Shown: one piece after another, positions 9,215 to 20,996 of the stretch
How positions within the stretch are numbered: position 1 is the stretch's first letter
How the letters are laid out: every line of letters starts with the position of its first letter
Origin: Daucus carota subsp. sativus
Lineage: Eukaryota > Streptophyta > Magnoliopsida > Apiales > Apiaceae
NCBI RefSeq assembly: GCF_001625215.2
Contig: NC_030385.2
Location: forward strand, 12,083,135-12,147,134
Length of the DNA: 64,000 nt
Direction of reading: 5' to 3'
Position numbers and translations under genes: made by a program
The notes under the pieces: generated by a model
The model's database searches: none
Told to the model about the DNA's origin: nothing
The model's input: the letters and a program-made list of their open reading frames with translations, nothing else

Positions 9215-11090
9215 AACGCTCAAGTAATTAAGCCCTTATCTGACGCTTACGCTCGAGTACAAGCACTGGAGAACACTCAAGGCTCATTCTAGCGCCAATT
9301 TGTTGATGAAGAAATTTGAGAGTTAACAAAGATGAGGTTCGCGATCTGAATCAAGATCTGATGCGGCGGTTACTCGTCAGAATATGTGGTGATGATGTAT
9401 GTGGATGTGGCAAGGATCATAGGCTAGGGTTTGTGATTGCAAAGAAAACTAGGGTTTTCTTCACAAGACTCTTACTCTAAAAAATTGTCGATGCCTACAA
9501 TGTGCCTACGTACCCTTTTTTATAGAGGATCTAGCCAGACCTAGTTCTATTCTCCTAAGGAACCTACTTGGATTCGGTTTCCCTTCTGTCGTCTTCTGGA
9601 AAGGGGCCCAACATGATGAGGCCTAGTCATGGGCCTTGAAGACTCTCGAGCAGCCCAAGACTTACCCCAATGCAAGGGCGCGTCTTTACTCTCTAATGAG
9701 GACAACTAACCAGACTATAGAGATAGAGCCTTCTAAGGTATATTTTCGATAAGGTACCATAAGCTCCCCGATAAAGACAACTTTTCAGACTACAGAGCAA
9801 GTTCTTCTCTAATCTTCATCCTCCACCTCCCAAGAATGACAACTCCTTAGAATACAAGGTAGAGTCTTCTACAATCAACAGTAGGTTCCATATATGCTTA
9901 AGGGCGTCCCCCTGAACACAATATGTAACCTCATGTCCTTCTTATCTTCGTGTAGACCATCTTCATATAAATTCAACCAAATGTGTTCCCTACCAACCAA
10001 CAGGGCGTGCCCTCATTGGAAGTCCTTCTGTGCGGGGTCATATCCAGCCCAATCTTGAATATATCAGCGTAAAATAGTTTTCCTTCATCATCTATGTGGG
10101 CCTGGATCACAAAACAGGTCTTTATATATTTGAGTATAACAATTACAACTCAAATAGCTAACGAAAAATATTACAATAACTACAATAATCACTTAATCAT
10201 CTTCACTCAAGCCTTCAATATCTTCATCATTTATACCAAGAGTAATCAAGGTCAACATCACAGAGAATAACACCACTATAACCACACAAGTCTAGGCATG
10301 TTTCTTCTTCAATTTCTTCTTCCCCTTTTTATGAGTTGCTACAATCCGGTCAAAACCACTCTCAGTTAACATAAAATATCTGCATTTGACGAAAATGTGA
10401 GTCTGAATACACAATGTGATTATTTAAGAGTGGGATATTGCAAGTGCCAAGATGATATTGGGACATATACATTAATCGTACTTTCTCCGAATTTTATTAT
10501 AATCTATAATGAAAGGTTAATTAATTTGAAAATAGAATATAAATTACTTAACAAAAAAAGAATTTAAATCAAATTTTTGGAATAAATTACATATTGAATT
10601 CTTAGTGTTTTCTTTATTATTTTTTCTCTAATGGTGTTTTTTATGTAAGATAATGTTTAATCCTTGTTCTTTGATGAAAGGAGAATGGCCTTCATATCAT
10701 TACCAATATGTTGTATCATGTTTAATGTTTGTTCCTTCACCTACCTCCATTATCAGTAGTACATGTCTACTACAAATTCCAATTAAGTTTTCTCAACTGT
10801 GTAAATTAGTCTTCTAGTTTTCAATTTCAAGATAATTCAGTTTTCAAGTTAACGATGACAGGAAAGTATTATTAATCAGAGTGAGGTCACAAGGGTGAGA
10901 ATAATTTGCAGGTATCCACAGACCACAAACATTTGAAATGCAATCTAAGAACTTTTGACAGGAACTTCTTTGTCCTTTTTAAGCTTCAGAGTTCTGTTAA
11001 ACCCAAGCAGTTTCTTGTAATTTCGGAACTTATAGGATTCTCGAATGAACTGTAATACATGGTAGCTTCGAGCCCTTATGTGTCTTCGTA
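9215..11090. other. intergenic; possible old LTR fragment at about 9300-10130
   Basis: 9215-9290 continues the repetitive tail of the upstream gene. The block 9400-10130 is richer in GC and reads like a decayed LTR (CTAGGGTTTTCTTCACAAG, TATAGAGGATCTAGCC), but no paired ends or target duplication were found. 10140-11090 is AT-rich with nothing recognisable. Confidence 0.3.
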
Positions 11091-11099
11091 AATGTTTTG

Positions 11100-11796
11100 C
11101 TCGACCATCAAAACTTTGTAATCAAATGACTTTAGTTTAGCTTAGAAAATGTCTAAACTTGTGATTCTATATCGTACCGAAAACTTTTCATGCAAATGCT
11201 TCAGAGTTTTGTTTGTTTCAACTTGTAAGCACAATAATTATCTAATTTATTACATTTGCAAAGAAGGTCTAAACTTCACCTTTTCCCATCAGGCCCAAGC
11301 GTAGGGGCTATCCGTGCCAATTGCAACAAAGGAATCATCTGCTACTTTCTTATTTTTCTTTGGTTGTTCCAATAAATTGTTTCGGTCCTTTCCTGAGGAT
11401 GTCAGAGGACCACCAGGTTCCACCACTAAGGGCAAAATCATAACTGGATGTGAGAAAATTAAATAAAAATTGTCTTTCGAAGCATTTGCCAGTAACCAAA
11501 GTGTCATTTGATCCCTATAGACCAAGGGCAGATATCATATCCCTGAAAGAAACAACAAAAAAATGGACCCAGAGAAACTGAGAAAACACACAATAAAGTT
11601 TAATATATTACCAAACACAAATTTGTAGCAATTAGACATTAAAAAAAGAGAAGGCAATCCAGAAAAAAGGAAGAATAAGACTAGTAGCTTTTAGTTCGTA
11701 AGTACCTGGTGCAATCTTTAATATAGTTTGTAAACCGGTCAATGACTTCATACAGAAAAACATGCACATTCTAGTATTAATACTAAGCTTCAAACA
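11100..11796 (-). other. 3' untranslated region of NF-YC with an intron at 11543-11705
   Basis: On the minus strand the donor CCAG|GTACTTACG (exon ends 11706) pairs with the acceptor TTGTTTCTTTCAG|GG (exon resumes 11542), giving a 163-base intron. The exon junction is 91 bases after the stop codon. A 78-codon open frame in the last exon (11289-11525) has no ATG at its start and no family match, and is taken as UTR. The 3' end near 11100 is a guess. Confidence 0.6.
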
Positions 11797-12624
11797 CTAA
11801 GAATCTGAGGGTGATTGTGGTTGCTGGTGTGCCTGATGTGGACCTTGTTGTGGCGCTTGTTGTGGTGCTTGTGGCCACATTTGAGGAGCCATGAAGGGGT
11901 GAGGTGGTTGCGAGAAAAGAGCAGGATCCATAACTGGTTTGCTCATGATCATCCCAGAAGTTCCAGGCTGTGGGGACTGCTGCTGAGGCATATAGTAGTA
12001 TGGGAATGAATCTGAAGGCCCTCCAACAGGCACTGGACCTCTTGGCACTGATGTTAATGCTTCTTCTTTTATATCTTCCCTCGGGACTATGTCTACTAAG
12101 AAGTCAAAAATTTCAGTCCTAGTAATAGCTGCAGCAATATCATTCTTTTGAAGTGTCCTCCTCTTATTCTCCTCAGTATGGTTCCACGATCGCAAAGTCA
12201 GCTCCAATATGAACATTTCGCATGCCCTGGCAAATACAATGGGTGCCTCTGCTGATATCATTCTTACATCTTCATCAGCCTTCATGATCTTCTTGATCCT
12301 TGCAAGGGGAAGACTATGGTTCTTAAAGTCTGTAACTTTTTCAATTTCTTGGTACTGATTTGCCCAAAAAGATTGAAGTTGCAGATGCAATTGTTGTTGC
12401 TGCTGTTGATGCATATGTTGGTAAGCTAGCTGTTGTTGTGCCAACTGTGCTCCACTAGGAGCAGGGCCAGTAGACCCAACAGACCCCACAGACGTTACAA
12501 CTGATCCCCTACCAGGAGTCCCTGCTATTTGATTAGAGTCATACTGATTTATGCCAAATGGGAGATGAGTTGCACTGACTATGTTTGGCACCTGGGGCTG
12601 TGTGTGCCCTCCTTTTTGATCCAT
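11797..12624 (-). CDS. NF-YC: NF-YC (CCAAT-binding factor, HAP5) histone-fold subunit
   Basis: The protein has 275 residues from the ATG at 12624. An ATG 18 bases further upstream (12642) was rejected because TTTCACAG, a good splice acceptor, ends at 12626, and the NF-YC family starts MDQ. A Gln-rich stretch lies at about 70-95. The histone fold (SFWANQYQEIEKVTDFKNH, LPLARIKKIMKADEDVRMI, SAEAPIVFARACEMFI, RTLQKNDIAAAI, FDFLVDIVP) lies at about 90-190. The C-terminus is Pro/Gln-rich. NF-YC pairs with NF-YB in the cytoplasm, enters the nucleus and joins NF-YA or CONSTANS-type proteins to bind CCAAT or related elements. The histone fold is complete and the coding part is one exon, as is common for NF-YC. 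It is closest to the NF-YC1/3/4/9 type, from memory of the family. Confidence 0.95.
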   Translation of the reverse strand: MDQKGGHTQPQVPNIVSATHLPFGINQYDSNQIAGTPGRGSVVTSVGSVGSTGPAPSGAQLAQQQLAYQHMHQQQQQQLHLQLQSFWANQYQEIEKVTDFKNHSLPLARIKKIMKADEDVRMISAEAPIVFARACEMFILELTLRSWNHTEENKRRTLQKNDIAAAITRTEIFDFLVDIVPREDIKEEALTSVPRGPVPVGGPSDSFPYYYMPQQQSPQPGTSGMIMSKPVMDPALFSQPPHPFMAPQMWPQAPQQAPQQGPHQAHQQPQSPSDS

Positions 12625-13945
12625 TCTGTGAAATGGGTTCAATGACCAATAAATTAATTAAAACTGGAAATTACATGTCATTAAACAGACATGAATTTCT
12701 TTTGAGATGCATTAATATTTGAGACTAAAACATCTTATAATAGAGGATAGACAAAAAACATAAAAAAAATTATTTTTGAAATCCTATTGCAGTAAAAGTG
12801 AAGCATAAACTACTATACTCGCAACTTTCAGCAAGGTTGACAAATAGATCACTTTTGTAGGCTGAACCAATGCGACATTATACAAGCTACCAAAGTATAA
12901 ATCCTAAGTTGAAAGGATGAATCACCACTTCGCCTTCTCACAAAAGGATTCTAAGATTCTATTTACTCCTCAAATAGTGCTAGCAAAAAAAATAAAATAC
13001 AAGTCTGATACTTCCACGAGGTCCTCAAAGGCAATCAGATAGGTTTTGCATATATAACAAATGATAAGTTTCATGTCTTCGTGAATATCTTCGCAAACTT
13101 GATCATGAGAAAGATTAAAATTCAAGAGAACAATCAACAAAGAATATCCATCAACATGTGGCTTGATAAAGAAAACTTGTAAAGTCGAATATTAGAAGTC
13201 CATGTTATAAACCAGATAAGAATACAACAAAAATCAAAAGGGGTTAGTTAAATACAAGCAATTGGTCTAGGCCCAACGATTGTTGGCAACATATATAATA
13301 CCGACGGTTTTTTCAGCCGAAAGCTAAAAATCTTATAATAAATCGTTTTTCTACCCGAAGACGCAATATTCACATTAAAATTTAAGCTTAATGCTTTCTA
13401 GATGATAAAAAATGTTGTTAGTATGTTAGCATTGCCCATTGGCTTCTTTCCGACATGCCGATGAATATTCAGTTCTACAAGCAACAATCAACAATGCATT
13501 TTGATACGGGAATAAAAGGCCAAACAGATAACAGTAAATAAATTTGCAGGCGAAATTTAAAGTTTGTATAGACCCCAATTTGATCACAAGTATCAGAACA
13601 ATACTCTGTAAATACCAATACATAATCACACGTACAATAAACAATACTCAATGCATGACAATACATAACTACCATTCTTATTTTTTGATTTAATTATACA
13701 CTGTTTCATAACTAAAAACATAATCACACGTACAATAAACAAGATCACCAAATTTAGACCACAACATATTCGTTAATTGTTCAAAATTTTCGTCATTAAA
13801 TTCAATAATCACATGCGAATATGAAATTTATACATGCATGTAAACGTCGAGAGTGAAGAACACAAACCTAGATTTAGATTATAGGCGAGAGGAGAGGGAT
13901 GGGGAATATGTAGTTATAATACAGAGGGAGAGGAGAGAGATGGAA
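12625..13945 (-). other. 5' untranslated region of NF-YC with a 1.2 kb intron
   Basis: The donor CTAG|GTTTGTG at 13867 and acceptor CACAG at 12626 define an intron of about 1242 bases. The first exon (13868 to about 13930) is a CT-rich leader with CTCTCTCC and CTCTCC runs on the minus strand. Leader introns are common in plant NF-YC genes. No coding sequence is seen in the intron. Confidence 0.6.
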
Positions 13946-13952
13946 AATATGC

Positions 13953-13960
13953 ATATATAG
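13953..13960 (-). promoter_or_regulatory. TATA box of NF-YC
   Basis: CTATATATG on the minus strand lies just upstream of the CT-rich leader exon. The exact start of transcription is not known. Confidence 0.45.
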
Positions 13961-13969
13961 GTATGTAAT

Positions 13970-15252
13970 GTATTGGAAGTTAAATTTCCCTTTATTACAT
14001 GTTTCTCGCTGTATGCGTACAGAGACTATTTCACATCGAGACACACGAGGGATGATGGGCCGGATCCTTTTGAGATTTTATTTCACTTCGTTTTGTGGCT
14101 ATCCTAAACATTTTTAGGATAAATATGGGTATTATGAATGATTTTGATTATTTGAGAACACCCTAAATGTGTATATATATAAATAAAACTTTACGTAATT
14201 GTTGGAATAATATTTGATTTGTTCGTCCGAATCAGAAATGAATTAATAAGTGTTTTTATTTGTTTCGTCTTTATTCAAGACGAAAACATGACATGCGTTC
14301 ACAAATCCATAAACTTGAAATTATAACATGTTGGACCTTGTTTAGGCCGAAAAACACAAATCATAATATATGAAATTCTATTTGATTTGGATAAGGACAA
14401 ACATTTTTTTTTTGGGTTTAGGATTTAATAATTTTACAACTTTATCCATAACCGGTAGTTATTTTTATGAATTTATTCATAATTAGTTATCTTAGGGTTT
14501 AGTTACTTTTATAAATTTATTCATAATTAGTTATCTTAGGGTAGTTGCTTTGATGAAAATATGAGTTGTTCTATATTTATTAAGTGATGAAATCAGATTC
14601 AGCTATTGAAACAACATTTCCAAATTGTTGAGAAGGTAGTTTGAAACTTTTTCCAATAGTGAAAAATTAAATTTTATATTATAGACATTTCAATTTAAAA
14701 GTAATATTAACATAAAAATTAAAGAATTGGACTATAACTTAAAAAATATCGAAATAAATTTTTATGTAGTTTTAAATATTGATAGACAGTTTTTATGAGT
14801 TCATAATACGTAAGAAGGATTTATATTATAATAAAACATTATTTTTACATCACATATCGTAGTGTCTTTCAAATTGTGTTATATTTTATTTCATCACTTT
14901 CATTCCCTCCAACTTAATTATTCTATTCATCTTGTTTTATAAATTTCTATATTCTCTTTTTATCATATATAAAATTATACGTTATCAATGAAATCACACT
15001 CACCGTCATCAGATGGTTGTGCTTACACGAGACGTATTAGCTTAAATGAAATGTATTAAGCGACATCTTGAAACTAAAATTGTACTTTGAAAATAATTCA
15101 AGACATTTTATAAAATGAATAAATTAAGCATAAGCATACCATGAATAAGTGCAAGATTTATGTTGAGGTTTTTTTTCAACCAAATATTATAAACAAATAT
15201 TGTAAAGGAAACTAATTCTAAATTAAACGGTCCTTAATTCCCAGTAATTTCA
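13970..15252. other. intergenic, AT-rich
   Basis: No gene seen. A short direct repeat (TTATTCATAATTAGTTATCTTAGGG) occurs at about 14469 and 14518. Confidence 0.5.
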
Positions 15253-15261
15253 TATATTTAT

Positions 15262-15640
15262 GAGTAAACTTCAAAGTTGTTCCTAAAGTTTACACCGATT
15301 TTCAAAATGTTGGCCTACACCGATTTTCAAAATGTTTGCTAGAGATCCAAATTTTCAGAAAGGTGGTCAAACTTTGGCTCCACTTTTTAAAAGTGTGGTT
15401 CCCGTTAAATGTCACTTAATGAGAGCCACACTTTTAAAAAAACAGAGCAAAGTTTGGCCACCTTTATGAGAATTTGGAACTCATTTTTACTCTTCTATCC
15501 GTTAATCCCTTTAGTGACATTTAACGGAGCCACACTTTTGAAAAGCGGAGCCAAAGTTTGACCATCTTTCTGAGAATTTTAAACTCTGGCCAACGTTTTG
15601 AAAATCGGTGTAAACTTTATCCACAACTTGAAGTTTACTC
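15262..15640. mobile_element. Mutator-type MITE with a 9 bp target duplication
   Basis: The ends GAGTAAACTT and AAGTTTACTC are inverted and continue inwards as a long imperfect hairpin (about 55 bases per outer arm, and more arms around GCCACACTTTT). The 9 bases TATATTTAT flank both sides exactly (15253-15261 and 15641-15649). A 9 bp duplication with long inverted arms points to Mutator. There is no coding capacity. Confidence 0.85.
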
Positions 15641-16149
15641 TATATTTATTTTGAACGCTAAAACTAAATATGATTATAGACAAGTATATACTTCTAATTA
15701 TCCATATTTAGAGTTAAAAAAAAATATTACAAAGAGAATATATAATCCTATAATATTAACCTCTCGTTGAATTAGTGCATGGGTAAAAGACAAAGCCTAA
15801 AAGGGATAAACATGAAATATTCAACGCATACATTTCTTTCTTGGGTTTGATTAATGTGTATTGAAATTTGATGTATTTAACTTGTTTTGATTGGTGGAGT
15901 TTTTATACATATAGGAGATCCACTATTAATATCAAATAGTAGCTAATTAAAATGAGTTAAATAATAAAATTTAATGCTTAACATGTTCATGGACACATCA
16001 CACAAAAACCGTTCTTTATTTCGGTGAGTAGCTTGTCACAAGATATTATAGGTATATAACGTGTCACAACAGCTATGCCACATTCATTATTGTCGGCTGA
16101 AAAACTCGAGAGCAGCAAGCTTTAAATATAGCCAGGTCCAAACAAGGCA

Positions 16150-17511
16150 TCACTTATTGGGCACCTTAATGTAGGCCAAGTGCGTGGCATTGACCACTCT
16201 GGTGAGAGTACTGAGATCATACGCTATCCAACATCTCGACGTGTCCTGGTTATAAAAATACCCCAAACACTTACAGTCTCCTGTACATTTCACCCCACAA
16301 TCACCATCTTTCACCGGCCCATCCCCGCTTGTGTACTTTATCATGTAGTGATCCACCCCCGCAAGCTTATTATAGTGAAAATCTTTTGGCCCGCAAGATG
16401 ATAATTTTGGGGGCTCGCAAGTCTTGCTCCAAGCAAGAACCGGCCCACTAGAGGTTGGGCAGCCCACGCATTGGCTCTCCTCACAAAGCCCAAAGTTACC
16501 ACACTTCTTGGGTAATTGACATTCAGAGGATTCGGACTCCGTGGCAGCTAGGCTTACTTGGAACAAAGGAGGAGGGGCTTTTAGAAACAAAGTATAAGTC
16601 ACTTCCCACGCACCATAATCCACTTTATCATTATAAGTATAAATCTTGACATTCCCATCGATCTCTAATCTGAGAAACGACAATGTGGTATTGTACTTGA
16701 TTCTATTGAGTATGGAGGCCCCACCCAATGAGTTCGAGATTCCGTATTTCAAGCTCAATAAAAAAGCAAAGCCCTGGTCATTCTCATTTTCAAACTCAAA
16801 TGTAACATTCTGTAGGCTCTCGTTCTTGTTGAGTTTGGTGAACAAGGAGAAAGAGTAGTACCGGATGGGCTTGGGAGAGGTGGTGGGCTTGTAGTACAAA
16901 TGCAGCCCTTTGGGCTCCATCACGAGACTGTACGGCCCATTCACGTTCTCACCCGGAGAAGCCCGGCTCACGAGCTTTGTAACAGCGCCCATCTTGAGTG
17001 ACTGGCCCACTAGGAGCGTGTCGGTGGGCGTGTCGAAGCTTTGCCATAAGAATTTGCCTTTGGAGTCGTAAAGCACCATGTTACCATTAGGGAGAATCTT
17101 GAGGCCCACGACACCTTTGTTGGCTGTAGATGTTTGCCATGCGACCTGGCCGTTGGACCGGGCCAGCACGAGGTTCCCGTCTGGGCCGAATGTGAGCGTG
17201 GCGTTTTCGTCGACCGGGTTGCCCCGGTTGGCTTCCCAGACCCAGCGCATGAGAGACTCGGTGCGCCTCAGGCCCATGCGTAGGGCGAGTGTGAAGGCAG
17301 TGGGGGTTTGGTTGTAGAAGCAAAGCTGGAATGGGGAGGTGAAGGGGTCGAGAGGTCGGTAATCGCCGAAGTATTCACTGATGTACTGGCCTAGTTCTCC
17401 TTCATTGACGAACTTGAAGGTTTCATTTGCCGGAACAAGTGTATGACAAAAATCAATTCTTTGGATGAAGAAAAGTAAGATTGTCAAGGTGAGGGGAGAA
17501 AAGTAAGCCAT
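16150..17511 (-). CDS. EP1-like secreted glycoprotein (bulb-type mannose lectin domain)
   Basis: One intact exon of 453 residues starting MAYFSPLTL, with a signal peptide to about residue 23. The bulb-type lectin domain at about 75-180 shows GPDGNLVLARSNGQVAWQTS and LPNGNMVLYDSKGKFLWQSF followed by PTDT. The C-terminal part (about 340-450) is Cys-rich (CGNFGLCEESQCVGCPTSSG and DGDCGVKCTGDCKCLGYFY) and resembles the EGF/PAN-like end of S-locus-type lectins. No kinase or membrane segment follows, so this is the secreted EP1 group, found in cell walls and the extracellular medium and first described in carrot epidermis. Several N-glycosylation sites are present (NETF, NATL, NESL, NATHL). Sugar binding is uncertain because the mannose motif is degenerate in EP1 proteins. 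Confidence 0.93.
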   Translation of the reverse strand: MAYFSPLTLTILLFFIQRIDFCHTLVPANETFKFVNEGELGQYISEYFGDYRPLDPFTSPFQLCFYNQTPTAFTLALRMGLRRTESLMRWVWEANRGNPVDENATLTFGPDGNLVLARSNGQVAWQTSTANKGVVGLKILPNGNMVLYDSKGKFLWQSFDTPTDTLLVGQSLKMGAVTKLVSRASPGENVNGPYSLVMEPKGLHLYYKPTTSPKPIRYYSFSLFTKLNKNESLQNVTFEFENENDQGFAFLLSLKYGISNSLGGASILNRIKYNTTLSFLRLEIDGNVKIYTYNDKVDYGAWEVTYTLFLKAPPPLFQVSLAATESESSECQLPKKCGNFGLCEESQCVGCPTSSGPVLAWSKTCEPPKLSSCGPKDFHYNKLAGVDHYMIKYTSGDGPVKDGDCGVKCTGDCKCLGYFYNQDTSRCWIAYDLSTLTRVVNATHLAYIKVPNK

Positions 17512-17555
17512 GTTTTAGATAAGGTTTTTTTCTAGTGCATTATGGACTATGGTGT

Positions 17556-17564
17556 GTATTTATA
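17556..17564 (-). promoter_or_regulatory. TATA box of the EP1-like gene
   Basis: TATAAATAC on the minus strand lies about 45-50 bases upstream of the ATG at 17511, implying a very short leader. Confidence 0.65.
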
Positions 17565-17579
17565 ATGGAAAATTTGAAC

Positions 17580-18571
17580 AATGCTGGTAGCTGTACCCAT
17601 CGATTAATTTGGATAGTAGCCTTGCTGTATTCCATGCTTTATTTCTAGAACTGCAAGAAAATTCAAACAACCAAATAATACTGCTGTGCAGGTATAAGAC
17701 CGGACAAGTCAGAACTAATCAATTGATAAAAATATCTTATAAAAGTTTATCCAAGACTAGTCGAAGATTTTCGGATCATATAAATAATAGGGTCTTTTGA
17801 GTGATTTTAAAATAAGTACATTTTGTTTAAAATAAAGAAGTGAAGCAGAAGTTAAAAACAACTTGAGACTTATAAAAAATTAAAATGTTTAGCAAATAAG
17901 CAGAATGCATAAAATAAAAACAAGTATTCTCACCTTTTTACTTCTTATTTTTTATATAAACACTACAAATAAATATTTATAACTTATAAACTCATAAGCC
18001 CGCATTTCAAACCCGGCTGGATACCCACAAGTTTGGCGAGCTCCGTGAGATATATAAAGTAGAATACATGGCCGATGTTTTGTGGCCTTAAAAGTCCAGA
18101 ATCAGCGGTTTGTTTTGTCGATTTATAAATTGATTTATGATTATAAGTCAAATATGCTAGAAAAATGATCTTAAATTCCGTAAATTCTGAAAGTAAGAGT
18201 TTAAAAGATGTCGCTAATATCAGTTATAACGTCTGATAATCTAGCGTTTTCAATTTTGAAATGAAAACGCTAGATCTTGTAGTGTCTTGATGTTGTAACC
18301 CATCAAAACGCTACACAATATAACGTTGCGTTAGGATTAACATAACTGAACCTAACAGAACGCGATGCTAGCATTAAATATAATTATTTAATCATAACAA
18401 AACAAAACGTTACAAAGCTACGCTATACGAGGATACTGATATTTAGAGTATTAGTCATGGAGAGGCTAGTCACCTATTTTCAATTTTTATTATAATTATT
18501 TTAATTTATTTTTTTCTGAATATATTTAATATTTAAATTATAACCATTAAAATGTCAAAAAAGAAAAAAAC
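17580..18571. other. intergenic; contains a perfect 12 bp palindrome
   Basis: No gene seen. At 18241-18273 CTAGCGTTTTCA and TGAAAACGCTAG are separated by 9 bases. AACGCT or AGCGTT words recur at 18308-18430, suggesting an unclassified transposon relic. Confidence 0.45.
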
Positions 18572-18573
18572 TA

Positions 18574-18796
18574 CTCCTTCCGCCCCCTAGTTGTATTAGG
18601 GGGCACGTACTTTAGTACTTCTCTAATATTTAGTTCTACAACTTAATTTTAGAATTATTTTTCTGATTCAAAATTTAACTATTAAATTTTTATTCAGAAA
18701 AACCTATCTTAAAAATAAATTATAGAAATATATTTCATAGAAGAATTGAAATGCGTGTCAAATAATAAAAGTATAGAATTCAGCAGAAGGAAAGAG
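18574..18796. mobile_element. Stowaway-type MITE
   Basis: Ends CTCCTTCCGCCCC and GAAGGAAAGAG are flanked by TA on both sides. The arms are inverted through TCTATAA- and AAAATTT-type sequence. It shares interior words with the copies at 20745 and 54990, so it belongs to the same Tc1/mariner-derived family. No coding capacity. Confidence 0.75.
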
Positions 18797-19420
18797 TATG
18801 TTATTTGCTTTTATATCTAATAAATTATTAATTGCAGTACTAATTATCTAAATTAATGAATTAAATTCAATTTTCTCTTATGACTATTTCCTGATAATAA
18901 ATAATTTTTTAAGATGAGCGAGGCCCTCAATCTTCTTTGTCGGTATAAAATCAGGATATCGTAGACAAAATTCACAAATCTGGATCTCGTATCCTCTGCA
19001 GAGTGTGTTCAGTCAATTCACAGGATCCCAAATTACATATTGCATCGATATTATATTTGAATCGTAATTTATAAAATATATCTTTAAATTATTTTAAGTT
19101 AGGATTAAGATCCAAAATTACAAATATATTTTAGATTAATAATATCTATATTATATGGAAGTTCAATACAAAACTTTAATTAAGCGATTGATTTTAAATT
19201 TTATATAGTCGCTCATACATGTTGGAGTGCATGTATAATATAAATTATAATCATGTTGTTCAATATTACATAATATTTAAGATAATTTGAAAATTTTAGT
19301 ATTCAAATTTCCTCACCAATGTATAAGAATTAATTATTAATTTAAACATATACAAGAAAAAATATTCTTTATTAGAACAGATGCACGAAACTACATGTGT
19401 AATTGGGTGATTTTTCTTTA

Positions 19421-20120
19421 ACACTGCAGCTAAATCTCTTAATCATGCTGTGATCCCCAGATTACCCAAATTTTTTTTCAGAAATGATATTCAAATTTGG
19501 ATCACCACTATTTACTGATCCAAATTTAGATCACCTACTTTATTATAAAAAAATAATTTTTATATTTCTGAATCTTTCGTTTATCGGACTTAAAATTAAT
19601 TTGTGATTATTAATATTCATTTAATAATAATTGATATTTAATAATTAATAAAATTAATGTTTTAGTAGAAATGACTAGAAATGACTAGAAAACAGTACGA
19701 TAAATAAAATTTTGATTTAATCAAACAGATTATTTATGTTTCTTCCAAGATAATCAAAATATTGTTCGTAGCTATTCATATCATTTTGGGATCCTTGAGT
19801 TTCATCTTTTTTATGAAATCAACAAGCACATTATTTTGTTTAATAATATTAGCAATTAAATATATAATTTAAATACTTTGATCGATGTTAAAAAAATGAT
19901 TAAATTAATTAATTAATTATAATATAAGTAGTTAATAATGATTAAATATTAAATTCAAGATTATATAGTTTAATATAAAATTTATGTAATATAATATAAA
20001 AAAAATAATTTGGATCAGAATTTGAATCACGCTGCTGGAGTTGGTTAGAAATTTGAATCAGAATTTGGATCAGTTGGTGATCCAAATTTGAATTTTTGGA
20101 TCACAACTGTTGGAGATGCA
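19421..20120. mobile_element. PIF/Harbinger-like non-autonomous element, older copy
   Basis: It shares long stretches with the element at 44250-44933, including GATCCAAATTT words at both ends and a conserved interior. The minus strand of that interior still encodes QNDMNSYEQYFDYL followed by a stop, the relic end of a parental gene. The right end GGAGATGCA is followed by TTA. The left end is decayed and the start given is approximate. Confidence 0.6.
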
Positions 20121-20742
20121 TTAGGCTTCATATTTCACAGTACACTCTTCAAAAATGCTAATTCTTTTATTAATTTTTTCTATCTTGTTTTGATTTCGTA
20201 TTTATTAATCTATTATCATATTCATTTGAATCTTAATATTTTTACTTAATATTATCACTTAAAAAAATTATTTTATTCCAGACTTTTAGATACACGAAAC
20301 AATTTACATAGTTTCTCTGATTTAACAAATTAATTTATTTACTCAAATTAAGAACATGCAGATTTTATTATTATTAGAATCTGAAAAAATCATAAAAAAA
20401 AACAAAATTACATATTTTGTCCTCCGTCTGGAAAAATATTACAGTAGTAATCCCAGTGACGCCGTTTAGAGACAGGCAAAAGGATAACAATATACCGTAT
20501 CCAGGTGGTCAGCGAAAGCCATGATATTACTCGAATATGCATATTTAATGATGTTGGCGGAGGATTGCCCAGCCCACTTGATGCATGTGGTCATGTTTGC
20601 GAGTTTATCCGGATTCTGACCGGGACCCAAGCCAATCAATTTAAATCTCCATTCCCGGTCAAGGGTCAACAATACTGACAATCTTATCTTGTGTTAAGTG
20701 TTAGTCGGTACTCCCCCGGCCTACCATTTTATTCGTATCACT
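20121..20742. other. intergenic, no gene seen
   Basis: AT-rich. An open frame at 20466-20681 (minus) has no ATG start and no family match. CTCCCCCGGCC at 20711 may be a broken Stowaway end next to the intact one. Confidence 0.4.
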
Positions 20743-20744
20743 TA

Positions 20745-20994
20745 CTCCCTCCGTCCCCCTGAGTTGTATACATTGGGAGATGGGGACGCAGTACGAACTT
20801 TAATGCTTTCGTAAAATATAGTTCTATAACTTATTTTTAAGATTTTTCTTTTCTGTATAAAAGTTCGAATGTTATACTTTTATTCAAAAAAAGAAAATTT
20901 TCAAAATAAATTATAAAACTATATTTTATAAGAGCATTGAAGTGTGTGTAAGCAGTGAAAAAGAAACGTATAGAATTAAATGGGACAGAGGGAG
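20745..20994. mobile_element. Stowaway MITE
   Basis: A 250 bp element with ends CTCCCTCCGTCCC and GGGACAGAGGGAG, flanked by TA on both sides. The arms are inverted over nearly their full length (AAGATTTTTCTTTTCT and AAAGAAAATTTTC). It is nearly the same sequence as the outer element at 54990-55695. Confidence 0.9.
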
Positions 20995-20996
20995 TA

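Noticed and set aside
11289..11525. 78-codon open frame downstream of NF-YC
   Set aside because: It starts at TTG without an ATG, has a stop just upstream and lies in a probable 3' UTR exon.
12625..12642. Upstream ATG for NF-YC giving six extra residues
   Set aside because: A splice acceptor TTTCACAG lies between the two ATGs, and the family starts at MDQ.
17078..17323. Long open frames in other phases within the EP1-like gene
   Set aside because: Shadows caused by the GC-rich start of the gene; the minus frame at 17511 has signal peptide and lectin motifs.
20466..20681. 71-codon minus open frame
   Set aside because: No ATG at the start, no domain recognised and surrounded by MITEs; kept only as a note.
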